Below are positions 22,430 to 33,689 of a stretch of 64,000 nt of DNA, in pieces; within the stretch, counting starts at the first letter, position 1, and every line of letters begins with the position of its first letter. This DNA is from Cristatella mucedo (Eukaryota; Bryozoa; Phylactolaemata; Cristatellidae), in contig WPIO01000044.1 in assembly GCA_009760855.2 (NCBI GenBank), forward strand, positions 2,367,393 through 2,431,392, given 5' to 3'. A model generated the notes under the pieces. That model was not told where the DNA came from. It saw nothing but the letters and a program-made list of their open reading frames with translations, and did not search any database. Made by a program: the position numbers and the translations under genes.

Positions 22430-22990
22430 ATCGAGAAGGACTGGTCGGATGAATCACACTTAGTGACAGAGATGAGCTGATCAAATGCGCATTCTTTACT
22501 AAACTACCAAACGACATGAGAGGTCACCTTAATGTGGGTGCTTTCAAGCTTCCCCGACAAATCTTCCAGACCTTATACTGATTATGTGTCTTTGTCGAGA
22601 AGAAGGAGAGCAGCTTTTTCTAGCATCCGCCGGCCTCCAAAGTCACACCTGTACAAGGTATTTTCTTTACGCTAACGAGCAACCACCGACCAAAGTCCGG
22701 CCTGGCTAGTTCATCTTGATTAGTTGATCTTACTCATCACCATAGGCAAAGGGCATGTTTGTTTATAGGACAGAGAAAAACATCGACTAGGGTAACTCGC
22801 AAGCTACTGGGCTAGCCCACGTGTGACACACCTACCAAATGTAGATGTGTCGATTGACACCAGGGTAGCTTGAGCACTTTTGGACACTGGTTGCACCGGC
22901 TCGATCAAGTCAAGCTGCTGGACAAAATCGGCACACCACGTGGCTACCATGGAGCCTATAGTCAGTCATGATGAGCAGTGATATATTATG
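22430..22990 (+). pseudogene. Retroelement gag-protease relic
   Basis: Around 22480 the text DELIKCAFFTKLPNDMRGHL resembles the end of a retroelement capsid domain. Around 22850-22910 VSIDTRVA, a stop, then ALLDTGCTGSIK carries the retropepsin D-T-G signature with the usual ALLDTG context. Several stops and frameshifts occur between them, so this is an old remnant. It is distinct from the copia element, whose protease motif is DSGA. No LTRs or pol were found around it. Confidence 0.5.
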
Positions 22991-23025
22991 ACGATTGTGA
23001 TTTACAGCCATTTTTGGGCACACCG

Positions 23026-23165
23026 GAGCTGGTTTGGTCCAGCGGTTAAGGTGCTCGCCCCGACCAAGGTCTGGCTGAGGTCGTGGGCTCGGGCCCCGAG
23101 GCATATGTGAAGCGCCTGAATAGAGATTAAATTCTCTTGGGGTGCTATATAAATGCATTATATAT
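23026..23165 (+). mobile_element. SINE-1 copy
   Basis: The cleanest copy: GAGCTGGTTTGGTCCAGCGG with A box TGGTCCAGCGGTTAAGG, B-box-like GTGGGCTCGGGCC, GCATATGTGAAGCGCCTGAA, then stem-loop AGAGATTAAATTCTCT and GGGGTGCTATATAAATGCAT. The head is tRNA-like; the last 60 bp match LINE-A. Confidence 0.88.
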
Positions 23166-24329
23166 AATTATATGACTGTTGGGAATGGGCTGAAAGTTCT
23201 GATATTCCCTGCCTTCTGAATGATGCCAATATAGGCTTCAGACGTAACGTTTCTCCTAAGAATATGACAATAGTGTTCGCTCAACAAATTTCTCTTAACT
23301 GACCCCCATCCCCCATATACGATCTGGCTCAGACTCTTGATGATATTATTGTAAACTATGTCATTGTGTTATGCAAATATGTCATTGAATTGCTGCCAGA
23401 GTATGGCCTGGAGGCTTAAACTCCAGAAAACATGGCTTGAGTTCTCCGAGTCATGGATACTCAGAGAGAAGCCGGGCTACTCAGATGGTAGAGAGGCAAC
23501 GAACACTCAGTCCATTCCTGTCTTTGCAACCAGGTGGCAGTTTTCCTTGTATGGCCAAGTCATTGGACATTTTTCTTCAGGTTGGTGGCCAAGGCCAACT
23601 TATAGCTACATTAAACGCTTGTCTGCAGAATGTGACTGGGGTTGCAGAGTTAATGCCACCGTCATAGCAATAGCCACCGGAATTTACTTAAAACTTTCAG
23701 AAGGTCAGGTAAGAGGAAAATGACGTGCCTCAGCATATCAGTGAAAACTTATGGGATAACAGTAGCCTCTTCATTGGTGTCTTGACAGAAAAAAATTGCT
23801 AGACTGGCTCTTTAGGACACTTCATTGCCTGCAAAATTAGAACTGTGCCATGTATGTAAATCTCACAGCTGGAAGGTGTCATCAGAGGATTGAACTTGAC
23901 CTTGGTGTGTGATCTGAAGGCCATACAGGTCATGACCAACTCAGTAACATTTGATGTGTGATTGATGTCTGTTATAGACCATGGCAGTTTGTGCTCAGTA
24001 ATTGATAAAGCTGTCATGCACAGGCGATTGCCTTGTTACATGACCTGATCTTGGGAGTACGGAGTACAGTCTCACGGTTACAACCTGGATTGTTCGGTCA
24101 GCTGTCGACAAAGCTGGACGACCTACTTCGGAAGTGAGAGTGCTCCCTTGCTTGTTTTGTTGTGCTCGACGGCTTGGGACATGAGTTGAGTACCATCGAC
24201 TTAATATAATTCCTTAACATAATAGTGATACAGATGGGCTTTTGAAGACTCTTTGAGACAGCTCAATTAGAAAAAAGAGCTAGTAGCTGGATCTGTGGCC
24301 ACGTCTAGATTATTTACAATTTATTTTAT
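23166..24329. other. Intronic stretch without recognised feature
   Basis: An open frame at 23358-23723 (121 codons) has no domain I recognise. It is most likely chance or a decayed retroelement piece following the protease relic. Confidence 0.35.
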
Positions 24330-25005
24330 TCAGGACTTTAGGCTTGTGCCCTTAATCGTCTGCAAGTGGTGCAAAACAGGCTCTTCTTATCTGTCATCGG
24401 AGGCATAGCTGTCACACCTCACCACTTTTGTGAACATCACTGGCTCAATGTCAAGCATTGAATCGATTTCAAGATCCTCAACCTGGTGTACAGGTCATTT
24501 TACTTGCTTGCACCTATGTATTTGACCTCCTTTCCCTCGAACCACCTGCTCCTCAGCATTTGGTCATCTTGCCATCCCGTGTACTTAATGGAAATCTTGG
24601 TGACCGAGCCTTCAGCTCGTATGCACTAAAGGTCTCGAACTCACTTTCCACCATGGTCACTACCTGCAATGACCTTGTATCCTTTAGGTCTCAGTTAAAG
24701 ACTCATCTATTCTGTTCAGCTTTCCCTTTGCCACGGTGTCTTTTTTGGTGCCCGTGTGCTTTGCATGGTGACCTGTGCATGATTCAGTGCATTACTAGCC
24801 TGAGGTTTTACAAGCCGGTGGCCATGAATGTCTTCATTTTTTCATTAGCATGCTGGCTTAAGCATAATGCTTGCTGTTCCATGCATGATCCCTGCATGAC
24901 ATAAACCCTCGGGTGCTGATGTTCTTTCAGTAGTAAAGCACAAGAATAGAGAACAAATATTATTAGGGTGTTATACAGACGACATGTTATTATTATAATC
25001 ATTAT
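24330..25005 (+). mobile_element. Divergent CR1/L2-like LINE C-terminus (+)
   Basis: Broken plus-strand text: LQVVQNRLF, TPHHFCEHHWLNVKH (cf. HWLPVKQRI of LINE-A), IDFKILNLVYRSFYLLAPMY, and an RAFSSYALKVSNSLST-like block near 24610-24650. It ends at 24985-25005 in an ATT-rich tail after TTAGGGTGTTATACAG. It is more diverged than the other LINE-A copies, so an older or separate subfamily. Confidence 0.75.
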
Positions 25006-25279
25006 TCGTCTCGGATAATTAAGTACCTGATGTTGATTGCACTAAGCACAAGCATTGCAGCCTCTGACTGGTGCAGTGTCCAATCGTATGCCACAAAGCA
25101 CTGGTCATTGCACTTACACTGGTAGGTTAGCTGCTTTTTTCAGTCTACTTTTTCTGGTCGGATGTGATTACCACTTAGGTCCATGTCACACGACCTAGGC
25201 CATGGGTTCGAGTCCTTCAGCGTGCCTTTTTTTCTGCCTATAAATGGGGTGATAACCGGTGAGGTTTCTCAGCTATGTT

Positions 25280-25415
25280 GAGCTGGTTTCGTCCATTGGT
25301 TAAAGTGCTCGTCTCGACCAAGGTCTGGCCGAGGTCGTGAGCTCAAGCCCTGTGGCATATGTGAAGTGCCCAAAAAGAGATTTCTGAGGGTGCTATACAA
25401 GTGATTTATCTATGA
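25280..25415 (+). mobile_element. SINE-1 copy
   Basis: GAGCTGGTTTCGTCCATTGG head, GACCAAGGTCTGGCCGAGG, B-box-like GAGCTCAAGCCC, GCATATGTGAAGTGCCC, then a shortened stem-loop (AAAAAGAGATTTCTGAGGGT). A separate tRNA-like B box (GGGTTCGAGTCC) lies about 70 bp upstream at 25205-25216. Confidence 0.8.
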
Positions 25416-25424
25416 ATATAATTG

Positions 25425-25490
<66 letters not shown>

Positions 25491-25512
25491 ATATGTATAT
25501 ATGTATATATAT
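25425..25512. repeat. (TA)n / (TATG)n microsatellite
   Basis: TA repeat passing into TATG tetranucleotides at 25466-25490, directly after the SINE-1 tail. Confidence 0.95.
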
Positions 25513-26451
25513 GAACTGTAAATGAGGCTGGCAAATCTGCTGATCCTACTTTAATTTTTGCTTAATACTTTTGCTCAGTCATCAAGCTGTTTCTAAATCA
25601 ATCATCAGATGTACAGCGCAGATGCTTTCCATTGCTATTACCCCCTTTTCGGAACTGCTGTTCAATCTATTTATCATAGTCGAGAAATGAGTAATGCAAG
25701 CAAACGTCGACTAGCACCAACTCCCAGTCCGAGCTAATCTAATACAGCTGTAGGCACATGGCAAACAATTAAGAATTTGTTTATATCTATTTCAGCTGTC
25801 ACGAAGGTCACGAGAGCTTTCGTTAGGATATTGCTACCGTACTCCCCAATGTTAGCAAAACGCAGCTAACCAACCATGCGAGTTCACCCCCCCTAGCAAA
25901 CCATTCTTATTCTTGAACTGGTATTAGCTTTTATCATTATTAATAAAAATTAGATTAGCCGATTGAGCATGAAGCAAGTTGCTAATGACTTCATACTATT
26001 GTTTAACACCCGAATTCACTCAACTCCAAGATCCAAAACAGATTCATTAAGTAACTTCCTCCAGTAAAGCCACAAAACGCCCTATAGTACTAGTTATGTT
26101 GGTTGTCTAGTTCCATTTGTCTGGTATTTCGACACCAATTGCTTGGATACATTCCTTGGTTGTGGCCAATCTCGCATCGTACTGCTCATCCATGGTGGCT
26201 GTCAAATCGGAAGTTAGTCTAATAAGGGAGCAGGATTGGCTAAGTGTAGGCACTCCATTCAAATTACCTAATCCAATCGTTTCAAAATTTGGCCTAGCCC
26301 ACACTCTGGCTCCAAAAAAACTGAATTGTGGCAGGCACGAAACAACACAATGGAATGATCATAAGTACTGTTAAGGATCACGACACAAAGAAGACTCTGT
26401 CAAACCACTGTGAGCTTCTCACAGATGTTTAAGCAGCTGCTTCTGTGTAGA
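25513..26451. other. Intronic stretch, one unexplained minus-strand frame
   Basis: The minus-strand frame at 26107-26304 (65 codons, ending AIGVEIPDKWN) has ordinary protein-like composition but no domain I can name. Its right end is near the Cys/Trp-rich segments that follow. Nothing else recognised. Confidence 0.3.
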
Positions 26452-26658
26452 TCAGGTCAAGGCCATTCGAGTCGTATGCCACACCGCCCACTCGAGGTCA
26501 CACAGCCAGGTGCCCTCCTGATCTCACGACCCTAAAACCAAACAGGGAGCAACACACAAAGTAGAAGCAGCATCGGCAGGCCTGTCGCACAGGCAGTCGT
26601 CCTGCATGCCCCAGTAGGAATCCATCTGATCTTCGAGGCCTTCGCAAATTACATCACT
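26452..26658 (-). pseudogene. Minus-strand Cys-rich segment, WSC-like, with stop
   Basis: Minus-strand reading from 26655: DVICEGLEDQMDSYWGMQDD, CLCDRPADAASTLCVAPC, then a stop, then DQEGTW...AVWHTTR. The order C-x(n)-YWGMQ-xx-C-x-C-x(n)-C-xxx-C resembles a WSC carbohydrate-binding domain (Y-x-G-x-Q, C-x-C). The part after the stop aligns at both nucleotide and protein level with the segment at 27206-27468 (TCGTGAGA..TCAGGAGGG..CC/ATGG; QEGTW, VWH). It is probably a decayed duplicate. Confidence 0.35.
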
Positions 26659-27205
26659 ACGAGTGGATGTTCACACTTCAAGAGGTACTCTGCAAATGCT
26701 GTTTTCTGCAGGATCGCTCTCCTCGAGCTCCGGAAGGAGTCTGAAACGTGATGGCACATGCTGTTCACCTCAATGCCAATGCTGGAGAAGGTCCACTCGG
26801 CTGCAGCATACATTTGATGGTTTTGCACTTCTTACCCAGTCTCATTAGCATTGCCACAAGCACGTGCTGAGTCCATGCTTGCACTCAACCGGGTCTCTTC
26901 CATTCACTTGCAAAAGACCTGTGGCTTGGCACTGACCTTTCATCCGAGCCACTCCCGGAAAATATATGTTGTACCAGGATACCATTCGCAATTGCCTCAT
27001 TGGCTAGATGGCTCTGCACTCTGTGGCTGCACATTGCCATGGCTTATAAGGGCCGGTGGCTCCACTAGTCCAGTTGCCAGCTGGTTGGCAGGCCGAAATG
27101 TGAGGCTGCTGCCCCATCTATAGCACAGCTGCTCCACTGCTAGCGAAGTGAAGCTGGTGAAATTGCCTATGAGTAGCTCGAGTAGTGTGAACCCCTTTCA
27201 CATAC

Positions 27206-27468
27206 ATTCTCCTGATGATCCAGTCTGCTGATCTGACCACCTGATTCATTCGGTGTCTGTCTCCATATAGTAAACCGGCCCCAGTCATTCTCGGTTAGGT
27301 AGTAGTTCCGGCAACAATTTTCGATGTCGCAGGCACCACTATGCCACACGTTCGGCATGTCAAGGCTGTTGTTAGTCCATGTACCCTCCTGATTTCTCAC
27401 GATCAGGAGGTTACATGGGCTGTTACAACGTTGTTGGGTGTTGCAGCGTTTCTGCTCACCGTAGCTTT
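27206..27468 (-). CDS. Candidate minus-strand exon of a Cys/Trp-rich extracellular protein
   Basis: Open minus-strand segment bounded by a possible acceptor (ccctag, just above 27468) and a strong donor (gtatgt, just below 27206). It reads SYGEQKRCNTQQRCNSPCNL, NQEGTWTNNSLDMPNVWHSG, ACDIENCCRNYYLTENDWGR, FTIWRQTPNESGGQISRLD. The dense Cys, Trp and Tyr pattern is typical of a secreted or extracellular domain. A possible upstream partner ends at 28356 (HYTSSPWGGCG before donor gtaagg), with compatible phase. I do not recognise the family with certainty; WSC- or TSP1-like resemblance is weak. It lies inside an F-box gene intron on the opposite strand and could be a nested gene or a processed/decayed fragment. 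Confidence 0.35.
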
Positions 27469-27769
27469 CTAGGGTAGCCGAGTGAAGCCCGAGGCAGTGC
27501 CTCTCACGGCTCAGTTGGTAAGCCGATGTGGAGCAAGGTTGCAGCCTGATGGCTCATGCCAGCTAGCTATTCATTCTGTATGCTAGCAGGATTGCTGCTG
27601 GTGGAGAAATAGGTAGGCTGATGAGTGTGCTGATCGGCAAGGCATTTTTTACAGAATTTGGAAATGTGTATGTGATTTAAAGCCACGTGTTATTGATAGT
27701 GGCTGATGCAATCGTATCTAGTACTGTAAAGGTGAAGCTGAAGATGATGCTAGTCAAGATCCGTTTTTT

Positions 27770-27835
27770 CTTAGCGCAGCAGTCAGGTGCTTGCACCCGG
27801 GTCGTGGTTTCGACTCCTGCAGCAGGCAATTCTAT
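27770..27835 (+). mobile_element. tRNA-like segment (possible further SINE head)
   Basis: TAGCGCAGCAGTCAGGTGC fits an A box and GTGGTTTCGACTCCTGCAG a B box, about 45 bp apart. No other copy with the same downstream body was found, so the family is unproven. Confidence 0.35.
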
Positions 27836-28429
27836 ATTGCCCACCAAGCGGCCCGACTAAGGGGGAGTTGTGAAAGCCTTGAACACTCTCTGCACTGTGT
27901 GAGCACTCTTCTGACTGGGCCGGTGATTCACTGGGGCCGGCTCATTACTTTACTTGCCCATGTTGCGGGCAAGCCTGGACCCATGATACACCCTTGGATC
28001 TGCATCTTGAGTACCTATCGTCAGCCATGCAAAGCGACCAACTAGAGTGAATAATCTACTACAAAAAATTAATTTGCACATATAATGCGTATTTACAGCC
28101 CGTCATTATTAACTGTTATACCGTGTATGCTATGATGCTACAGCATATCCGCGTACGGATTTATTCATTCTGTGCACTCCTTTCCTCATTAGTCGTTACA
28201 TCGAAAATCTAGCTGCAGTCTACATTAATTAAAACGCATCTACGAGAACAAACAGAAGTCTTGCTGGATGTGACTTAACATTGATGATGCTCTCGAATGG
28301 GTTGGGAACCTTGTCAAACGTTGCTGCTTTCCAGCACCAAAGCTGTAGCCCTTACCACAGCCTCCCCATGGTGAGCTGGTGTAGTGTGAGTCACTAGTCA
28401 GCATGCTTGCCTCCTGATAAGCCACTAGT

Positions 28430-29388
28430 CATACATAGTTGATTGAGGCTGGGTCGCTAGTCATATATGGCTGACTAAGGCAAGATTGAGTAGGAACTCA
28501 TTCTGCCACACGTGCAGCATGCCCTCTGCTATAGGCTCTCGGAGTCATGCGGAATGTGTCATCACCTGATGAAGTGCCGGTACCTACTATGGGTGGCCAA
28601 GAAGTGCATGCCTTTAATACCAGCTTAGACTTGGCTGTCCCTGCCACAATTAGGAAGTGCATGTTGACTGGTCTGGCATTCAGCCAAATTTGCTGTGTGA
28701 CTAAAGTTGTTCCGGGTCGTATGACGACATGATCCGATGAGCTTTTTGGTGCATCAGATCATAATGCTTTAAAAATGACGTAAGGCCCAAGCTCAGACAC
28801 TTGAGCAGGAGAAAGGGGTCAGTGATTGGTAGATACATGTGCAAAACAGTGAGTACAAAAGAAATCTGCATATGCTGATTGGGTGCGGCCAATATGTCTT
28901 TACTTTTTTCCATCTTACATCCGAGATACGGTTTTTAATCTGAAAATGAGATCTACTTGCACAACTTTGATAGGTACATGAGTGTTTACATGCCCACTGA
29001 GGCACCAAATTTTCTTCAGACGTAGCACTAGCTATCTACACGGCTGCAGCTGTAACGTGCAAAGGGAAAATAAATAACAAGTTGCACTAGGTCTGCTGGT
29101 ATCTGGGGAAATCTAAACTTGTCCAAGTATGACAAGCACTGTAGTAGACCTGCTCAACTCTTAGGAATGAGAGTGCATTCGAGATGTGGTGGTATTGCTG
29201 GGTCACACTATAGCTTATGTATCACACTAGCAGACTTCTTTCAGTCGCCTGCTGATTCATGCTTATTTTTGTGGCTAACAAAGATCTCTTTGTGCTTGTG
29301 ACATGCAGTGCCTCACTCGGTTGCAAGCATCGTGCTGACTAATGATATTCGGTGTGTGTTTGTGCTCGGGAGCCCGCGCGTGTGTTTT
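28430..29388. other. Intronic stretch without recognised feature
   Basis: No exon or known repeat seen. A short imperfect direct repeat (GACTAGTGGC / GTCGCTAGTCATATATGGCT type) occurs around 28380-28480. Confidence 0.35.
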
Positions 29389-29401
29389 GTGTTTTCTGTG
29401 T

Positions 29402-29439
<38 letters not shown>

Positions 29440-29448
29440 ACGTGTTTG

Positions 29449-29480
<32 letters not shown>

Positions 29481-29482
29481 CA
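29389..29482. repeat. (GT)n microsatellite
   Basis: GT repeat with CGCACGTGTT interruptions; overlapping His/Thr and Cys/Val frames are artefacts. Confidence 0.96.
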
Positions 29483-30675
29483 CGTGTATAATGGGGGTTG
29501 AATTCAGCAATATGTGCCCACCCCATGCAGGTGGTGTAGGTGGTGCAGGCTTGTACATACCCACTCTTAGTCACTAGCAATGGCACAGCTTGTCGCTCGG
29601 AGACAGGACCACCTTCTCGGCAGAATTCATGTCTGCTCTGTCGTTGGTCAACTGGCTGTGTTTTGTAAAGGTCGTCGTGACTAGATGGCCATCTAACTGT
29701 GGGCTGGCACACGCATTGCTATCACAGACACACAGCGTATGCATGCGTGCAACTTTGGCTCTGCAGACGACAGCCACTGTCCCAAGGACTTGCTCCGAGC
29801 ACCGAATGCTGTGGATGTGAATGTGCTGTGTTTCGTTTGGATAACGGCCTCTTGCTGATCGGTCGACCGACTTAACGTGAGAGCACAGGCCCACGTACTG
29901 AAACCTGGAGCACAGCCACCTCAACCGATGTCCTTATGAAAAGCGTAGGCAGTGCATTGGACCGCAAATGTGCAAACTTGCTGGATTTGCTATTGCCTCT
30001 AGCCAAGGCCATTATCGATCAGCATTTTCTACCCTAAACTGCTCAGGATGGTCATTCGATCCAAATTCCCCCTCCCACTACGACATTAACATTGCTTATT
30101 CAGGACTTACACCCTCACTGCCTCTTTGCTTCTCTGTCCAATCAATGCTTCGGCAACTTATAAATACTAGCATTTTTGTGGTCTGAGTGCACTAGGGACC
30201 AGATCGGGCAGCCCTTGGACTGCCTTGATGCACTGCTTCATATGCATTTGCTCTGCAAATCGAGACTTCTTTGTGAAGTGCTTGTTGAGAAAATCTACTC
30301 AGATCTCTGCTCTTGGCAGCCACTACTGTGGCAGCAATACAGGACATCTCAAACATCGTCAATCTCAACAGCACACTCGGAGCCAGGATTCCAAATGGCT
30401 AGTTTTTTCATTGATGGAGGCACTGTGGTGGAGCAATCGAAATGGACCCTGCAAGCTCTAACCGCTCTCAGTCTTTGGCCAGCTGTGGGATTAGTTTTTG
30501 TTGTTGTCATTGCCATATTGCAGCCAACGACGTTTATCATGCTTGCAGTGGCACTAGCACTTGCTAGCTTCGGCAATAGTTCTAGCTAGGGCTTATGGTT
30601 GCTTTTGGACTGCACGACCAGCAAGCAATTAGTTGTGAGTCATGGTCGCACTGCTTGTTGTTCAATTATCCATCA
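29483..30675. other. Intronic stretch, unexplained 137-codon frame
   Basis: The plus-strand frame at 30176-30589 ends with a hydrophobic stretch (LSLWPAVGLVFVVVIAILQP). No homologue is recognised, and it lacks splice context that would make it an exon. Probably chance. Confidence 0.3.
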
Positions 30676-30944
30676 ACGAGGAAAGGAAACACGATCGAAT
30701 GGTGAGTGATATCATGCTTGATAGTCAACATGAATAACATGGTTAGGGGTGACTTGCACAGGGTCAGAATGCAAGTGTGGTTAGTAGCAGCATGTAACTG
30801 TGTCAGCACTCATAAGCACACCAAGTATAAATCACAGGGACACTAAATGCTGTCATAAAAAGGGACGTTTTTAATTTCTTTTTAAATGGGGTTAAGTCAG
30901 TGGATGTCGTGACGGAGTGCTTACATAGGGTGCACAATTCTGCA
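30676..30944 (-). mobile_element. LINE-A 3' UTR, minus strand
   Basis: Antisense match to the LINE-A 3' UTR (ATAACATGGTTAGGGGTGAC, GTCAGAATGCAAGTGTGG, CAGGGACACTAAATGCTGTC) extending into TTTTTAAATGGGGTTAAGTC. The terminal stem-loop is missing at 30676. Confidence 0.8.
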
Positions 30945-31025
30945 ACTAGGCTTGATTGTCGTGGAAGGCGCAGCCGCTAGATAACCTCTCTAGCGGCTGC
31001 GCTTTCCACAACAATCAAGCCTAGT
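30945..31025. repeat. 81-bp near-perfect inverted repeat (hairpin)
   Basis: Arms 30945-30981 and 30989-31025 are 37 bp each, start ACTAGGCTTGATTGTCGTGG, and differ at two positions (one becomes a G-U pair in RNA). The loop is TAACCTC. The arm sequence resembles the LINE-A thumb-coding segment (CTGCAGCTAGGCTTG near 7300 in antisense), so it probably arose from an inverted LINE duplication. Confidence 0.93.
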
Positions 31026-31345
31026 AGCTTCGATCTGCATTAGATCCCCATCAAACATTGACTTTGAGCTCATATCATTCATTTTCAGGGCCCTTCATTC
31101 TCTCTTGCTCTGGCTTGCATAATGGAAATGCTTGCATACCAGACTTCCCCTTGCACCACTTGTCCTCCCTCTGACTTTGGTCGTGTAGCAGTACCAGTCA
31201 CATTCTCAAATTCTTTGAAGACCATTTCTTCAGTTGCTGTGCAAATCAATCCCGATATTGGCCAACGACTATTGAAGTGCCTAGTACATACAGAGTGCTA
31301 TGCAAATGCATGCTTATTGTTATTATTGTTATTTTTCCAGAAATA
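31026..31345 (+). mobile_element. Diverged LINE-A C-terminus and tail (+)
   Basis: Short LINE-like remnants (TTCATTCTCTCTTGCTCTGG, TTGAAGACCATTTCTTCAGT), then GAAGTGCCTAG..GAGTGCTATGCAAATGC and a TTATTGTTATT tail. Confidence 0.6.
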
Positions 31346-31764
31346 GGGTGAGTTTTGCCGGCCATCATATCATCATAGTTTGCAGCGCTTATGTGACAGC
31401 TCTCTCTTCACAGTACTAATACAGCAGACCACCTCAATGCCTAGTGTGTTCTTTCAATAAACCCTCACTGGTTAAGACTGCAGGTGTCCGGGTAGGTGTG
31501 ACTTTCACCTGATTACCAATGTGGTCATGGGCAGCCCTCAGTGGAACTGTGGGCCTCTGTATATTGAGCCTCCCCTCAGTGAGTGTGATGAGTAAGACCC
31601 GGCTAGAACTGTTTAGTGATGGGTCACCGATGCCAGAAGTGCTCACATGTGCTGCTGGGCCTATGTGCATGTGTTCAGCTGAGTGCTTAAATGCCGCGTG
31701 TCTAATTATCCCCAGTCGTGCACTGCATAAAAGTAAGACCAGCTGATTCATCGGCCTCATTTAA

Positions 31765-31893
31765 ATGGCAGAAGCATAGCCTTCTTAGTGGCTACTTGCT
31801 GCAGGCAACCAAGAATTGGCTGCCACTTGGCCCAAACTCACGACCTTGGTCGTGAAGTGTAGCACCTTACTACTGGGCTAAGACCCTGTGGCC
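31765..31893 (-). mobile_element. SINE-2 copy, diverged
   Basis: Antisense head CCTTACTACTGGGCTAAGAC with CGACCTTGGTCGTGAAG, and a diverged body (TTAGTGGCTACTTGCTGCAG). Confidence 0.6.
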
Positions 31894-32031
31894 TGCTTGC
31901 ATGTAGAAAGAAGACTGTATCTGCTCTTAGACACCCCTTTTTTGTGAAAGATCATGTTATTGCTTGTTGCGGTAGCACTTTGTTGTCGTTATAGTGTGGG
32001 GCTCCTGACCAGCACAGCCCTTGTCGGAGTA

Positions 32032-32113
32032 GAATTGGTGCATTTGTAGATATGTAGACACTCTAGAACAACGAATTGGTGCATTTGTAGATATGTAGAC
32101 ACTCTAGAACAAC
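32032..32113 (+). repeat. Perfect 2 x 41-bp tandem duplication
   Basis: The unit beginning GAATTGGTGCATTTGTAGAT and ending CTCTAGAACAAC occurs twice head to tail with no difference. Confidence 0.98.
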
Positions 32114-32260
32114 TCGTTAGGTAAAACTTTCTCTGGTTTTGTATCTTCTGTATGTGCTTAGTGTCACTTCAATTTACCCAGCTTTTTTCTTTCAAACGTG
32201 AACCACCCGAGAACATCTTCTCCCACTTATCTGTTGCTTACTCGCCATGTTATATCTAAT

Positions 32261-32288
32261 TCATCTTTCTCTCACTCGCTCATCCCTC

Positions 32289-32326
<38 letters not shown>

Positions 32327-32446
32327 ATTCATCTTTCTCTCTCACTCTCTTGCTCATCCTCTTTCTCTCTTTTCTCTCTTTTTATCTTCTTTCTCTCTCT
32401 CACTCTCACTCTCATTCATCTGTATCTCTCTTCCTCTCTCACTCAT

Positions 32447-32519
<73 letters not shown>
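32261..32519. repeat. Compound (CT)n / TCATT tract
   Basis: Pyrimidine-rich region of about 260 bp with CT runs and recurring TCATTCATCT-type interruptions. It ends in a pure (CT)n of about 65 bp. Confidence 0.95.
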
Positions 32520-33689
32520 GTAATCCTCCATCTCTTGTACTGACTGAATCGTCTGACTCACACGTATTGCTTTGTTGTTATGCAGTCACAACACAGCTGT
32601 TGTCTGTCCACTCGCTTTGCCGGTTTGCCTGATTTACTCTTATGCAGCATGACACTTCTGGCTGAGTGGACACGACATGAGTGCTTGAGCCCTGGCCAGA
32701 GGAGGCAAGCAAAGCACAGCTGAGCTTCGGCTACTCTCACTGCGTTTGTGCTACCTTGGAGGTCACCCTGTATCATTATCATTCAGATGGCCCTTTTATT
32801 GTCAAATGCTGTGTGTTCGGCACTCCCAGTATCCCTAGTGCCTGCTTGCATGCACCGACCCTGACAGTTGGTAATGTTGCAAATAACCGGCATTTTAAAG
32901 CTGGCAGTAATGGATGCTGGATATAGTCACTATACCAAACCCTTTGCCACCATTGCAAGGTGTCCTCATATTGAGTGGTTGCTGGAACTTAAGAGGAGCT
33001 GTTGGTTAGTTTTTTTCATAATGCTGAGGGTGGCTCAGCCAGAACGTTTTATGCTCGACAGGTTTCCCGCTCCTTAACGAGCCTCGCTTTTCTAATGAGC
33101 ATTCCTTTTCCTTTTGAGAAGATAGCATACAAGCCAGCTCAATGCGTACCAATCGTTATTTATGCATCAAATGCCAATGAGTGCATGCCTATATAAAACA
33201 TTTCTGGTGCTGCAAATTGATTATATATGGCTTGTAAATAATGCAAACTATTTAATCTTGGCAAAAACAGCTGGAGGGTCTCGGATGTTCGGGGTTAGAG
33301 GCTTCTCCTTTACCTGTAGCAGCAGCAGAAGCTGCAGCAGCTGCCAATCGAGTTCCCTGGAAGTCGAACAAAGAAGTTCCTTGTTCTGCCATCGCTTTGT
33401 CCTCAGACAAGAGGCAGCTGCTGCACCGTGTGCTTGAGTTCTCGAGTAGCAGACCAGAGGTGATCTGTCTAGTAAGGAATTGTTGAGAGTGAGCTTGCCA
33501 TTCTGTTGAGCATCCCCCCCAATTGCAATTGTGACCCGTTGCAGCTCCACAAAATTAGAGGCTATGTGCAATTAAGCTTTTAATAATGCCCTGCTTGTGT
33601 CACGTACCACCGGGCCACCATCGGTGTACTAGTGACTCGGTAAAATTGCTTTGTTTGTACTAAGTTTGTTCGTTTTGCATCATTTAGCA
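32520..33689. other. Intronic stretch without recognised feature
   Basis: No exon or repeat family recognised; a CAG/CTG-rich patch lies at 33317-33345. Confidence 0.35.

Noticed and set aside
23026-23105. Possible genuine tRNA gene
   Set aside because: A and B boxes are present but the sequence does not close into a cloverleaf and always continues into a LINE-like tail; it is a SINE head.
30176-30589. 137-codon frame with a hydrophobic C-terminal stretch
   Set aside because: No family resemblance, codon pattern or splice context; one isolated frame of this length is expected by chance.
32198-32632. 144-codon Ser/Leu-rich frame
   Set aside because: Low-complexity translation of the CT/TCATT tract.
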